A stretch of 64,000 bases of DNA from SAR92 clade bacterium (GTDB lineage Bacteria; Pseudomonadota; Gammaproteobacteria; Pseudomonadales; Porticoccaceae). The notes under the pieces are model-generated. The model was not told where the DNA came from. It did no database searches and saw only the letters and a list, made by a program, of their open reading frames with translations. The translations under genes and the position numbers were made by a program. Below, piece by piece: positions 1 to 9,298 of the stretch (positions are counted from its first letter, which is position 1; each line of letters begins with the position of its first letter). Location: positions 1 through 64,000 of the forward strand of contig SHBP01000009.1 of the NCBI GenBank assembly GCA_004211905.1. The letters run 5' to 3'.

Positions 1-327
1 TGCATAGCCATGGTCTACAGTATCTCCAAAACTGGAAACAATGCGCTCTGAACCAGTAGGGGTCATGCAGGTCACCATCAGGCGATACTCGGGGTATTGT
101 TGTTGTAGAGATTTAACCAAAGGCACTGCGGCAAGAGTTTCTCCAACAGATACTGCATGGAGCCAAATAGCGGGCAGCTCTGTGTTTAGCCGTTGGCTAA
201 AGCCAAAGCGCTCCGGCCATCGGCGCAGATAATTGGGAGCCTTGAGGCCTCGCCACAACAATCGCAATCCTATTGCCGGCAATAAGCAATAGAAAAATAC
301 TGAATATATAAACCTAGGTAGGCTCAA
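1..327 (-). CDS. waaA: 3-deoxy-D-manno-octulosonic acid (Kdo) transferase, N-terminal part
   Basis: Reading the minus strand gives 109 codons that run off the left edge of the window. The product begins with a membrane anchor (about residues 5-23, FIYSVFFYCLLPAIGLRLLW), then the WaaA-type segment YLRRWPERFGF and AIWLHAVSVGE, followed by the donor-domain start MVTCMTPTGSERI. WaaA transfers Kdo from CMP-Kdo to lipid A precursor at the inner membrane. The start is TTG at 327: an in-frame TAA lies two codons upstream and an AAGGTG ribosome site lies 6 bases before it, so no ATG is available. It is divergent from the LTA-synthase-like gene. The C-terminal three quarters are outside the window. Confidence 0.88.
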   Translation of the reverse strand, partial: MSLPRFIYSVFFYCLLPAIGLRLLWRGLKAPNYLRRWPERFGFSQRLNTELPAIWLHAVSVGETLAAVPLVKSLQQQYPEYRLMVTCMTPTGSERIVSSFGDTVDHGYA

Positions 328-573
328 ATGTTACACCTTATAACTGGCAGAGTTAAAATCTATCCTTGAGTAAGACTGTTCAAACTAGCCCGTTTCCAAT
401 TTTGACAAGATAGCAGAATTCTTTATTAACCACGAATGATAACCGTCATGAACGAATAATTTTTGGATAAGCAGGTTGCAATGAAACGTGTTATCTTTGG
501 AGTAATGAGTGACAGAGCAAGTTAGAGTTCTGGATCATAGATTATTGTATAAAGTACTGAACACGGCTATTTG

Positions 574-2619
574 ATGGCACAAAGTAATTTGACTGACTTT
601 AATACCAACACAAATTCGATCGTCTACTTGCGAATTTTGACCTCTCTAACATTCCTTATAATGCTGTGCTGTTTAATTTTATTTCTGGCCAGATTAGGAA
701 CATGGTTTGCTTATGCGCAGCCAGAAAGTATTAGCCAAAGTAGTGATCTTTGGCGGGCGCTTTGGACAGGTTTTCGCTTTGATTTAGCCATCTTGATTAG
801 ACTTGCCATACTTGGAATACTCGTTAGCATCGTTTGTATTCCTCTGCCATTCCCTCTAGCAAAAATTATATGGGTATTAAACTACCTCCTTGGTGGGTTA
901 ATCATCACTTTAGTTATCTGGTTAGCCATGGCTAACTTCTCATACATTGGCTTTTTCAATAGGCCAATCGATAGCTTTGCCTTTAGCGGTATGAACTATG
1001 GTGCGGAAACTATATGGCCTACGGTAACCAGCATTGAAGCTTTTGAATTAAGAGTAGCCTTATGCATTGTCGTTACCTGGGTATCTTTTTGGTTGTGTCT
1101 TCGAGTAACTAAAAGAGTAACGAGCTTAATAAAGACCATTAAAATGGGAAAATTATCTTTCATCACATTTGCCATCTTTATACCCCTCATGATCATGTCC
1201 ATTCTAGGCAGGGGGACAGTGTCGACATTTCCTCTATCCTATAGACATCTTGTAGTTTCCTCTGAGGCAGCAATAAACAACCTCGTCCCCAATGGAATTG
1301 TCGCACTTTATTATGGTTACAAGGAATTTAAGGAGTCAAAAAGAATCGAGCCAGCCACTGAGTCGGAAGGCCGCAAACTATTTCAGGCCTTTTATGGCTA
1401 TCCGGCGACAGATGACGAACTGTTCCCCCAGTTTTTCACGCACACTAAACAGTCAAAATTTTTGGAAGATAACCCTCCCCATGTGGTACTTAACTTAGTT
1501 GAGAGTATGGCCAACACATTGTTAACCACGGATTTTAGTGGTGACGTTAATCTCGCGGGAGAACTTCAAAAACATCTCAAGGACGACTATTATTTTAAGC
1601 GATTTTTACCCGCTCATGATGATACTCAAAAATCTTTGGTGAGTTTGCTGGTGAATACAGAATATAGCGCTATTAGCCACTCTAGGCATCAGACTGTTCC
1701 ACTTAAGACTTCGGCCGCAAGAATATTTAAGAATGCGGGATACAGAACCGTCTTTGTTTACGCTGGTTTTGAGGGTTTATCCAATCGCAGTAATTACTTT
1801 AAAACCCAGGGATTTGATGTGTTTATTGGGGCACATCAACTGACTGATCTTTACCCAGCAATGCAACCCAGCGTTTGGGGAGGTGAAGATCAATTTGTCT
1901 TTGATGAAGTCTACAAGCATCTCACAAATTCCGTAGAAGGGAACCAACCATTGTTTATTGTGACCCTTACGGTCACTAACCACCCCCCATACACGCTTCC
2001 GCTACAGGAAACTTTGACGCTTCCCAAAAAACCTCAGCAATTACTAGCGCGCTTACAAGATTTACCTGAAGAGTCACTGGATACCTATCTTTACACAAAT
2101 GATCAACTAGGACAGTTCATCAGCAGAATCAAAGATAGCTCGCTAAAGCAAAAAACTATTATTGCCGTAACTGGAGATCATGCTATTCGCGGTATGCGAT
2201 TTAATGACGAAGAACGTCTTCATGAAATCAGTGTGCCGTTTTACCTTTATATCCCACAAAACTACAAATCATCTTTTATTCCAGATACCCACCAAATCGC
2301 ATCACACAAGGATATTATGCCCACATTGTATAATACTGCTTTATCTCAGGTAGCCTACCCAAATCTTGGCCGTAACCTGCTGGACCCAACCACTAAAGAT
2401 TCGGTTCATAATTTTGCATCTCACGCAGACTATTTAGTTTATAACGATAAAGCCTACCGGAAAAACAATGAAGTTTTGCTGGCTGGTAAGATCGTCAAGC
2501 CAAATTTCATGCTAACAAAAGATCAGTCCACCGAACCAAAAGAATTAGATCATGCACGATTTTACAGCCCAGTACTCCAATGGCTAACACGATTTCAATT
2601 GCTTGAACCCTCTTCCTGA
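574..2619 (+). CDS. LTA-synthase family membrane phosphoglycerol transferase / sulfatase-fold protein
   Basis: The 681-residue protein has about five N-terminal membrane helices (residues 20-45, 70-92, 98-122, 160-178, 195-213) followed by a large alkaline-phosphatase-superfamily domain. Seen in that domain are the metal-binding start VVLNLVESMA (about 305-314), the Thr in DDTQKSL (about 351) in the place of the catalytic threonine, TVTNHPPY (about 468) and GDHAIRG (about 535). This order fits LtaS/MdoB-like enzymes that move phosphoglycerol or a related group onto periplasmic glycans; in Gram-negatives the acceptor may be osmoregulated glucan or another glycan. TTG at 571 is also in frame, but ATG 574 is preferred. 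The exact substrate cannot be read from sequence. Confidence 0.78.
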   Translation: MAQSNLTDFNTNTNSIVYLRILTSLTFLIMLCCLILFLARLGTWFAYAQPESISQSSDLWRALWTGFRFDLAILIRLAILGILVSIVCIPLPFPLAKIIWVLNYLLGGLIITLVIWLAMANFSYIGFFNRPIDSFAFSGMNYGAETIWPTVTSIEAFELRVALCIVVTWVSFWLCLRVTKRVTSLIKTIKMGKLSFITFAIFIPLMIMSILGRGTVSTFPLSYRHLVVSSEAAINNLVPNGIVALYYGYKEFKESKRIEPATESEGRKLFQAFYGYPATDDELFPQFFTHTKQSKFLEDNPPHVVLNLVESMANTLLTTDFSGDVNLAGELQKHLKDDYYFKRFLPAHDDTQKSLVSLLVNTEYSAISHSRHQTVPLKTSAARIFKNAGYRTVFVYAGFEGLSNRSNYFKTQGFDVFIGAHQLTDLYPAMQPSVWGGEDQFVFDEVYKHLTNSVEGNQPLFIVTLTVTNHPPYTLPLQETLTLPKKPQQLLARLQDLPEESLDTYLYTNDQLGQFISRIKDSSLKQKTIIAVTGDHAIRGMRFNDEERLHEISVPFYLYIPQNYKSSFIPDTHQIASHKDIMPTLYNTALSQVAYPNLGRNLLDPTTKDSVHNFASHADYLVYNDKAYRKNNEVLLAGKIVKPNFMLTKDQSTEPKELDHARFYSPVLQWLTRFQLLEPSS

Positions 2620-2650
2620 CTAGAACAGCTCATTTCAATACTGTAAATAA

Positions 2651-3841
2651 CTAGTGCGCAACCGCAGGAAAATTCTCATCCTTGAATTTGGTCACTGACG
2701 TATTGTCGATAATAGCTTTGAAGCGGCGCTGTATCTCACTTATATGCTCTTCATTAGGAGAGTACCAGGTCTGAGGAATACAATACTCATTGCGCAGATA
2801 AGCAATAAACTTTTCTGTGAGTGGAAGATCGCATTGCCAGCTCTCTATGTTGTTTAGTTCTGTAATAAGCTGTGTTTTTGAAGTGACCGTTTTTGTGATT
2901 CCATCAATGGCATAACAAGCCATTCCGAGGACAATCACGCGTTTATTTAAGAACAACGATTCCATTCCAACGCTAGAATTGATGGTTACCACAGCCTCAG
3001 ATTTTTTAATCAGCTCTGATGTATCTCTGTTACTAAACATAATGCGCTGGCTCTTTTTGTAAAGGTCATCGTAGCGGTGAGGGTCAGATGGGTGCTCTTT
3101 GATAACAAATTTCAGGCTTGGATCATCACAGTTCAATGCTGCAAATTCAACCCATTCATAAAGTTCACGCATGGTTTTAATATGCGGTGAGTTGCATAAG
3201 ATTTGGCTGTCAAAATGAACCTGAAACGGAACAAAGATAAACTTTTCGGGTAAGTATTGATGAAACTTGGATGCTAGTGAATGCGTCCTTTTAAATCGAT
3301 GAAATTTACGCTGCACTAATTTTCGTTCCATTGGGTTTTCAGGGGTCGCTGAATATAAATAATTCCGATAAAACTCCTCTTCCCTGGGAATACTATTGCC
3401 GGCATTTATACCTTTGGGATCAAATGTTGTCGTATTAGGTAACAGCCCATTTTCAAAATGTATGATTGGAATAGAAAGTTTAGCTGCAATATTCTTAAGC
3501 GCTTGCTCTGGCAATCTATGGCCGTTAAAAATTCCGATGCAGCTAGGATCATAATGCTCTATTAGCTTTGAGAATCGCCTGAAAATGTTCTTAAATTTAA
3601 ATCTGTAGTAACTCTCTAACAGAGGCCAAACCCAATTAGGGAAGTTATGTTTAGCTTTTTTCCTTTCCAAATGAAACGCTATACCTTGACTTATTTCGTC
3701 GTCATTCAGATCAAGTTTCTTTGGCCAAAGGAAAGGCTTTAAGGAAAAATCAAATACCTTTGTATCTAAGTCTAATCGTGCTGAAATGAGCAGGAAATAC
3801 TTGAACATTGCTCCTCGCCGGGAGACTAACATTACATCCAT
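2651..3841 (-). CDS. capsule polysaccharide biosynthesis protein, KpsS-like
   Basis: The 396-residue protein carries the family signature HFENGLLPNTT followed by DPKGINAGNS (about residues 147-170), and a C-terminal nucleotide-sugar region with KEHPSDPH and the segment TINSSVGMESL. This pattern belongs to capsule synthesis proteins of the KpsS/KpsC type, which add beta-Kdo to a lipid anchor at the cytoplasmic face. It stands alone: no kpsC, kpsD, kpsM or kpsT is beside it, so it may act on another glycan or lipid. The start at 3841 has no clear ribosome site; an internal ATG at 3808 follows GAGGAG by 3 bases. A CRP-like palindrome lies about 100 bases upstream. Confidence 0.72.
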   Translation of the reverse strand: MDVMLVSRRGAMFKYFLLISARLDLDTKVFDFSLKPFLWPKKLDLNDDEISQGIAFHLERKKAKHNFPNWVWPLLESYYRFKFKNIFRRFSKLIEHYDPSCIGIFNGHRLPEQALKNIAAKLSIPIIHFENGLLPNTTTFDPKGINAGNSIPREEEFYRNYLYSATPENPMERKLVQRKFHRFKRTHSLASKFHQYLPEKFIFVPFQVHFDSQILCNSPHIKTMRELYEWVEFAALNCDDPSLKFVIKEHPSDPHRYDDLYKKSQRIMFSNRDTSELIKKSEAVVTINSSVGMESLFLNKRVIVLGMACYAIDGITKTVTSKTQLITELNNIESWQCDLPLTEKFIAYLRNEYCIPQTWYSPNEEHISEIQRRFKAIIDNTSVTKFKDENFPAVAH

Positions 3842-3942
3842 GAGCGTCTAGCAAATCTATGCGATAATTAATAGCCTTCAAGACTATATATTCGCACGAG
3901 AATAATCTCGATATCGGATGGATTACTATTAAAAAAATGCTT

Positions 3943-3964
3943 TTTTGTGACGCATATCACAATT
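3943..3964 (-). promoter_or_regulatory. CRP/Vfr-like binding site
   Basis: The core TGTGACGCATATCACA at 3946-3961 is a perfect TGTGA-N6-TCACA palindrome flanked by T-rich and A/T bases, as in CRP-family operators. It sits in the 123-base gap between the glycosyltransferase stop and the KpsS-like start, about 105 bases from that start codon. Being symmetrical it has no strand of its own; the KpsS-like gene is the only one it precedes. Function is inferred from consensus match alone. Confidence 0.6.
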
Positions 3965-4720
3965 TTACTGCCAATGATCCTTGATCCAAGTTGCTGGTTT
4001 GAACCGCCGGTACCATTTCCCACTAACGCCAATAATGGCCTCGTGAGGATCAGGCTTTCCATGAAAAACAATCACCCGAGCGTCCTCCGGGATTTCAGTA
4101 TCTCGAGCTGTCAAAAAAGATAGGGGTTTTATGCAGTGGCGCTTAAAACTTCGGCACCAGTGGTCAGGCCAATAAACTAAAGCATTCTTACCCATCAAGG
4201 CTGCAGAAAGATACTCTTGCTCATTACGATGGCGCGCTTTAATCTCTTCAAAAGATGCCTCAAACTCAGATAGAATTTCAGGGTGAGCGCCCACTTCAAA
4301 ACGATAGACTGAGGAATTGCCAGTACCATCTTTTTTAATCCAATCTTTAATAATCATTACTTCACCGGGGTAATCAAAGAGATCATCGAGGCTACCTGTA
4401 ATAATAAGATCAAGATCTAAACAGAGCACTTTCCCTTTCAAATCATAAAGCTCTTCCGCAAAAACAGCGAGCTTGTTCCAACCTCGCTCAGGTCCACCAA
4501 GGTCAACAGATAACTCAGGTAGTGGAAAAGATTCAATATTTTTACTAAGTCCGATATTATCCTCGGTAAGACAGATAAACCGGAAGGGCCGCTGCATATT
4601 TCGCGCAACCATAGAGTAAAGGCGGTTGACGTAGTCAGCTGGATACTTGTTACCCCACTTCATACAAAGCACATTGACTAAGTCATTTGTGGCCAGGTTC
4701 GAATGATGATCTTCACCCAT
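3965..4720 (-). CDS. putative glycosyltransferase with DLD metal motif
   Basis: This 251-residue soluble protein has the look of a GT8-like or related GT-A glycosyltransferase: the N-terminal VNVLCMKWGNKYPADYVNRLY, then FRFICLTED, the metal-binding LCLDLDLIITGSLDDL (about residues 98-113) and a C-terminal VIVFHGKPDPH, where a His may help bind the metal. Such enzymes transfer a sugar from a nucleotide donor. It lies 41 bases after ilvE and 123 before the KpsS-like gene on the same strand, so a role in the same surface glycan is plausible. Donor and acceptor are unknown. A later start at Met20 is possible, since the conserved part begins there. Confidence 0.65.
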   Translation of the reverse strand: MGEDHHSNLATNDLVNVLCMKWGNKYPADYVNRLYSMVARNMQRPFRFICLTEDNIGLSKNIESFPLPELSVDLGGPERGWNKLAVFAEELYDLKGKVLCLDLDLIITGSLDDLFDYPGEVMIIKDWIKKDGTGNSSVYRFEVGAHPEILSEFEASFEEIKARHRNEQEYLSAALMGKNALVYWPDHWCRSFKRHCIKPLSFLTARDTEIPEDARVIVFHGKPDPHEAIIGVSGKWYRRFKPATWIKDHWQ

Positions 4721-4761
4721 GAGATAGATACTCGTATTAGTCTGGTCTATTGAATTGCAAG

Positions 4762-5691
4762 TTACTCAGCGACTGGTGCGAGCCAATTAGCATACTTATC
4801 GTTCGCGCCGCGCACTACATCAAAATAGGCTGCCTGCAACATTTCTGCCACTGGGCCACGCTTACCGGTGCCAACTATGCGCCCATCGTATTCTCGAATA
4901 GGCACCACCTCTGCCGCAGTACCAGTGAAGAAGGCTTCATCACAGATGTACACTTCGTCACGAGTGATGCGCTTTTCACGAACTTCTATCCCATGATCAG
5001 CTGCCAACTTGAAAATAGTATCACGGGTAATACCATCAAGACATGAGGTTAAATCAGGCGTAAAAATAACGCCATCGCGGACCATAAAGAAATTCTCACC
5101 ACTCCCTTCCGCCACATAGCCTTCATTATCTAGCATCATTGCTTCATCACACCCGGAGTCTAATGCCTCCCGCAAAGCTAACATTGAGTTTATATAATTG
5201 CCGCTAGCTTTGGCTTTACACATCGTAATATTCACATGATGTCTAGTATAGGAGGAGGTACGTACTTTAATGCCCGCCTCTAGAGCCTCAGGGTCCATAT
5301 ACGAAGGCCATTCCCAAGCGGCTATACCGACGTGCACCTTTAAATCTTTTGCTCTAAGGCCCATCCCTTCAGAACCCAGAAACACCAACGGTCGAATATA
5401 GGCTTCTTTCAGTTTATTAACATTAACCACTTTGCGGTGAGCGGCATTAATTTCATCCTGAGTAAATGGCACTTCAATTTGAAGAATTTTAGCCGAATTA
5501 AACAGTCGTCTGGTATGGTCTTCAAGACGATATATACAAGTACCGGAGTTATTGTTGTGATAAGCCCGAACCCCTTCAAAGACGGATAAACCATAGTGTA
5601 GTGAGTGCGTCAGAAAGTGGGTTTGCGCATCGCGCCAATCCACGAGTTTGCCATCCATCCAAATAAAGCCATCGCGGTCTGCAAACGACAT
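4762..5691 (-). CDS. ilvE: branched-chain amino acid aminotransferase
   Basis: The 309-residue protein is a class IV PLP aminotransferase that makes leucine, isoleucine and valine from their keto acids with glutamate. Seen are VFEGVRAY (37-44), the PLP lysine K161 in KASGNYINS, the phosphate-binding EGSGENFF and the SGTAAE-like FFTGTAAEVVPI near the end; length matches E. coli IlvE. The ATG at 5691 follows an AGG-containing ribosome site (AGGTAGG). It heads a minus-strand run with the glycosyltransferase. ilvD lies a few kb away on the other strand, so two valine/isoleucine pathway genes are close but not in one operon. Confidence 0.96.
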   Translation of the reverse strand: MSFADRDGFIWMDGKLVDWRDAQTHFLTHSLHYGLSVFEGVRAYHNNNSGTCIYRLEDHTRRLFNSAKILQIEVPFTQDEINAAHRKVVNVNKLKEAYIRPLVFLGSEGMGLRAKDLKVHVGIAAWEWPSYMDPEALEAGIKVRTSSYTRHHVNITMCKAKASGNYINSMLALREALDSGCDEAMMLDNEGYVAEGSGENFFMVRDGVIFTPDLTSCLDGITRDTIFKLAADHGIEVREKRITRDEVYICDEAFFTGTAAEVVPIREYDGRIVGTGKRGPVAEMLQAAYFDVVRGANDKYANWLAPVAE

Positions 5692-6015
5692 CGATTCCTA
5701 CCTCTCTAAATAATAATTGCTGGTTAATCTCGGCGCGGAGTATAGCACTCTGCGCGGTCAACTTGGGCCTGTTGTTACGATTCCGGCTATAAATCAAATT
5801 GAACCATAAATTCAATGCTGGTGGTAGCATGGTTGGAAGCCCTAAATAATCAATCGTTGCAATTTATCGTGGGCTACAGAGATTTTGTTGCTCGAAACCT
5901 TCCTTCAACCTATCAATTACAGTAATTGTGATTTTTTTACCTAAAATCACCGTTATAACTGGCACAAATCACACTTTATATGAACTTATTGGCTCCTGTT
6001 GATTATAATTGCGCC
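5692..6015. other. ilvE/argA divergent intergenic region
   Basis: This 324-base gap must hold the promoters of ilvE (leftward) and argA (rightward). It contains the inverted repeat ATTGAA-N7-TTCAAT at 5798-5816, which resembles an arginine-repressor box but has one base too many between the TGAA/TTCA halves. The part just before argA is T-rich. I see no gene, terminator or riboswitch here; open frames on the minus strand are upstream extensions of reading through from ilvE. Confidence 0.5.
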
Positions 6016-7320
6016 ATGAATACACACAACTACGTCAACTTTTTTAGACAAACGTCTCCGTACATCCATGCTCATCGTGGAAAAACCTTTGTCATTGCTA
6101 TATCTGGTGAGTCTATTTTGGCGCCTAATTTTCACAGTATGATTCATGATATCGCGCTGTTGCAGAGTTTAGGCATGCGAGTGGTGCTGGTTCATGGAGC
6201 GCGACCACAAATTGATCAGCGCCTTCAGCTGTCTGGAATAACTCCTCTATTTGAACAGCATATTCGTGTAACTGACAGTGACACCATGCAATGCGTTAAG
6301 GAATCTGTTGGCTGTACACGACTAATAATAGAAACTGAGCTTTCTATGGGGCTGCCAAACTCACCCATGCATGGATCACATATTCGAGTGATCGGTGGTA
6401 ATTTTATCACTGCCAAGCCCGTCGGTATTCAAGAGGGCATCGATTTTCAGCGGGCGGGACAAATTAGGCGAGTGGACAGTGAGGCAATCAACTATCAGCT
6501 TCAAAGTGGCGCTTTAGTCTTAGTCTCACCGGTTGGCTTCTCTCCTACAGGAGAATCATTCAACTTGAGCTATCAGGATGTCGCTACGAAAATTGCAATT
6601 GATCTTACAGCCGAAAAACTGATTTTAATTAGTCAGCCTAGAGGGGTTGTCGATGGTGATCAACTACTTAGAACGTTATCTCTAGCTCAGGTAGCTGAGC
6701 TACAGGAAACCACGAAAGACTTACAACAAGCTGAGTTATTGAGTGCTGCGTCGCTAGCATGCCATGAGGGTGTTGAGCGAGTCCACATGGTTGGCTATGA
6801 GGAAGATGGAGCGCTACTAGCTGAATTATTTACTCGAGAAGGCAGCGGCACGCTAATCATGAAAGATTGTGAAGAGGTGATTAGACCTGCGACTATTGAA
6901 GACGTGGGTGGGATTCTTAATCTCATCACCCCACTTGAAGAATCTGGAGTACTCGTAAAGCGATCTAGAGAGCTATTAGAGAACGAAATCTCACGATTTT
7001 CAGTGGTCGTCCACCCTGAAGGACTGATTATTGGATGTGCCGCACTTTATCCAACCACCAATAAAGCGGCGGGCGAACTTGCCTGCGTAGCAATCCATGA
7101 AGAGTTTCATGGACAGGGTATTGGCGCTCGCCTTCTAGAGAAAGTCGAATATGATAGTAAGGCTACTGGTATTTCAAACTTACTGGCAATGACGACAAAA
7201 ACTGCCCACTGGTTTATTGAACGAGGATTTATTGAAGTCAAAGTAAGAGATCTGCCAGAAAATAAGCAGTCTATGTATAATTATCGCCGTAATGCGAGGA
7301 TCTTTAGTAAAACAATTTAA
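6016..7320 (+). CDS. argA: N-acetylglutamate synthase (amino-acid N-acetyltransferase)
   Basis: The 434-residue ArgA catalyses acetyl-CoA plus glutamate to N-acetylglutamate, the first step of arginine synthesis. An N-terminal amino-acid-kinase-like domain (about 1-280; HRGKTFVI, LVHGARPQI, VLVSPVGFSPTGE) is followed by a GNAT acetyltransferase domain (about 285-430; HEEFHGQGIGARLL is the acetyl-CoA loop). The ATG at 6016 aligns with E. coli ArgA (FRQTSPYIHAHRGKTFV); an in-frame ATG at 5980 would add 12 residues. Neither start has a strong ribosome site. The kinase fold usually carries the arginine feedback site. argB lies in a separate operon at 31.9 kb. Confidence 0.95.
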   Translation: MNTHNYVNFFRQTSPYIHAHRGKTFVIAISGESILAPNFHSMIHDIALLQSLGMRVVLVHGARPQIDQRLQLSGITPLFEQHIRVTDSDTMQCVKESVGCTRLIIETELSMGLPNSPMHGSHIRVIGGNFITAKPVGIQEGIDFQRAGQIRRVDSEAINYQLQSGALVLVSPVGFSPTGESFNLSYQDVATKIAIDLTAEKLILISQPRGVVDGDQLLRTLSLAQVAELQETTKDLQQAELLSAASLACHEGVERVHMVGYEEDGALLAELFTREGSGTLIMKDCEEVIRPATIEDVGGILNLITPLEESGVLVKRSRELLENEISRFSVVVHPEGLIIGCAALYPTTNKAAGELACVAIHEEFHGQGIGARLLEKVEYDSKATGISNLLAMTTKTAHWFIERGFIEVKVRDLPENKQSMYNYRRNARIFSKTI

Positions 7321-7390
7321 TGATCAACTGTGGCTAAAGTAACTCGCGCCGCTATGATTAATTCAGAATAAAACAGCATGAGAATTTAAT

Positions 7391-9223
7391 ATGCCCAAGT
7401 ATCGCTCACATACTACTACCCAAGGTCGAAACATGGCTGGCGCTCGAGCGCTATGGCGTGCCACGGGCATGAAGGATGATGACTTCAACAAACCTATGAT
7501 TGCCATCGCAAATTCCTACACCCAATTTGTCCCTGGTCATGTTCACTTAAAAGATATGGGCGATCTTGTCGCGGGAGAAGTCGCAAAGGCAGGTGGTATT
7601 GCTAGAGAGTTCCACACGATTGCCGTTGATGACGGCATTGCTATGGGCCACGACGGCATGCTTTACTCGCTTCCGTCTAGGGATGTGATTGCCGACTCAG
7701 TTGAATATATGGTTAATGCCCATTGTGCCGATGCTCTGGTTTGTATATCCAACTGTGACAAAATCACCCCCGGAATGCTGATGGCCGCAATGCGTCTAAA
7801 TATTCCGACTATTTTTGTTTCAGGTGGGCCCATGGAAGCAGGCAAAACCAAGCTAGCTGATCATAATCTAGATCTTGTTGACGCCATGGTTATCGCTGTG
7901 GATGACACTGCCAGTGACGAGAAAGTTGCTGAATATGAGCGCTCCGCCTGTCCCACCTGCGGCTCCTGCTCAGGTATGTTTACTGCGAACTCAATGAACT
8001 GTCTAACTGAAGCTCTAGGGTTATCTCTCCCAGGTAATGGATCGGTTTTGGCAACGCATTCTGATCGACGGGGACTATTCCTAGAAGCGGGTAGAACTAT
8101 CGTCAAATTAGCCAAACAGCATTACGAAAACGACGATTATTCCGTGCTCCCCCGCTCGATTGCAAACTTCCGAGCTTTTGAGAATGCTATGACCTTGGAT
8201 ATATGCATGGGGGGTTCCACTAACACTATTCTGCACTTATTGGCCGCAGTCCAAGAAGCAGGAATTGACTTTGATCTTTCGAATATCGACAAGCTTTCTC
8301 GAGTTGTTCCACAACTGTGTAAAGTTGCCCCCAACACACCGGAATACCATATGGAGGATGTCCATCGTGCTGGCGGTATTATGGGGATTCTGGCCGAACT
8401 GGATCGAGCTGGATTAATTCATGGGGATTTACCTACCGTTCACTCTCCAACCATGAAACAAGCTCTCGAAAAATGGGATGTGGCTGGTAGACCCAGTGAG
8501 GAAGTAAAAACATTCTATAAAGCCGGCCCTGCAGGAATACCTACACAAACAGCATTTAGTCAAAGTACTCGATGGCCTTCGGTTGATGCGGATCGAGAGA
8601 ACGGTTGTATTAGAAATCTTGAGAATGCATTTAGCTTAGAAGGGGGTCTGGCCGTTCTCACTGGAAATCTTGCACCTGATGGTTGTGTTGTAAAAACCTC
8701 TGGGGTAGATGAATCCATTCATGTTTTTGAGGGCCCTGCTTTTATTACCGAGAGCCAAGATGCAGCGGTTGCAGCAATTTTGAATGATGAAGTTGTAGCA
8801 GGTGATGTCGTTATAGTTCGCTACGAGGGACCTCGTGGTGGGCCTGGAATGCAGGAAATGCTTTATCCCACGAGTTATATCAAATCAAAAAATCTTGGTA
8901 AGGCTTGTGCGCTTATTACTGATGGGCGCTTTTCTGGAGGAACGTCGGGGTTATCAATAGGCCATGTTTCACCTGAAGCAGGTGCGGGTGGAAACATTGG
9001 TTTAATTAAAAATGGCGATAGAATTAAAATTGATATTCCCAATAGAACCATTGATGTCTTAGTATCTGACGAAGAGCTAAACCAACGGCGCGATGCACAA
9101 GATAAGATTGGTTGGACACCATTAGAGGATCGGCCAAGAAAGGTAACAGCTGCTCTTAAAGCCTATGCCAAGCTCGCCACTAGCGCAGACAAAGGGGCTG
9201 TGAGAGATCTCTCTCAACTCTAA
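7391..9223 (+). CDS. ilvD: dihydroxy-acid dehydratase
   Basis: IlvD dehydrates 2,3-dihydroxy-isovalerate and its methylvalerate analogue in valine and isoleucine synthesis. The 610-residue length is normal. Iron-sulfur cluster ligands are visible in [12 protein letters not shown] (about 122) and [18 protein letters not shown] (about 189-206), with the C-terminal GPRGGPGM and [10 protein letters not shown] loops near 475-525. It starts 70 bases after argA, probably with its own promoter or as read-through, and ends 33 bases before a strong bidirectional terminator. Confidence 0.97.
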   Translation: MPKYRSHTTTQGRNMAGARALWRATGMKDDDFNKPMIAIANSYTQFVPGHVHLKDMGDLVAGEVAKAGGIAREFHTIAVDDGIAMGHDGMLYSLPSRDVIADSVEYMVNAHCADALVCISNCDKITPGMLMAAMRLNIPTIFVSGGPMEAGKTKLADHNLDLVDAMVIAVDDTASDEKVAEYERSACPTCGSCSGMFTANSMNCLTEALGLSLPGNGSVLATHSDRRGLFLEAGRTIVKLAKQHYENDDYSVLPRSIANFRAFENAMTLDICMGGSTNTILHLLAAVQEAGIDFDLSNIDKLSRVVPQLCKVAPNTPEYHMEDVHRAGGIMGILAELDRAGLIHGDLPTVHSPTMKQALEKWDVAGRPSEEVKTFYKAGPAGIPTQTAFSQSTRWPSVDADRENGCIRNLENAFSLEGGLAVLTGNLAPDGCVVKTSGVDESIHVFEGPAFITESQDAAVAAILNDEVVAGDVVIVRYEGPRGGPGMQEMLYPTSYIKSKNLGKACALITDGRFSGGTSGLSIGHVSPEAGAGGNIGLIKNGDRIKIDIPNRTIDVLVSDEELNQRRDAQDKIGWTPLEDRPRKVTAALKAYAKLATSADKGAVRDLSQL

Positions 9224-9256
9224 GCCCGAAACATTTTAATTAACGAGTTGCAAAAA

Positions 9257-9279
9257 AAAGCCCAGTAAAACTGGGCTTT
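9257..9279. terminator. bidirectional rho-independent terminator
   Basis: A 9-bp perfect stem (AAAGCCCAG / CTGGGCTTT) with a 5-base loop lies between convergent ilvD and the TPR gene. The A-run on its left gives a U-tract for leftward transcripts, and T-rich sequence follows on the right, so it can stop both. Confidence 0.85.
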
Positions 9280-9298
9280 CCTATTATATTGTTTTGTT

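Noticed and set aside
481-525. A 14-codon ATG frame (MKRVIFGVMSDRAS) before the LTA-synthase-like gene
   Set aside because: It is too short to support, and no leader-peptide pattern or terminator hairpin is present.
4750-5046. A 98-residue plus-strand frame opposite ilvE
   Set aside because: It is a shadow of ilvE, which is fully supported on the minus strand.
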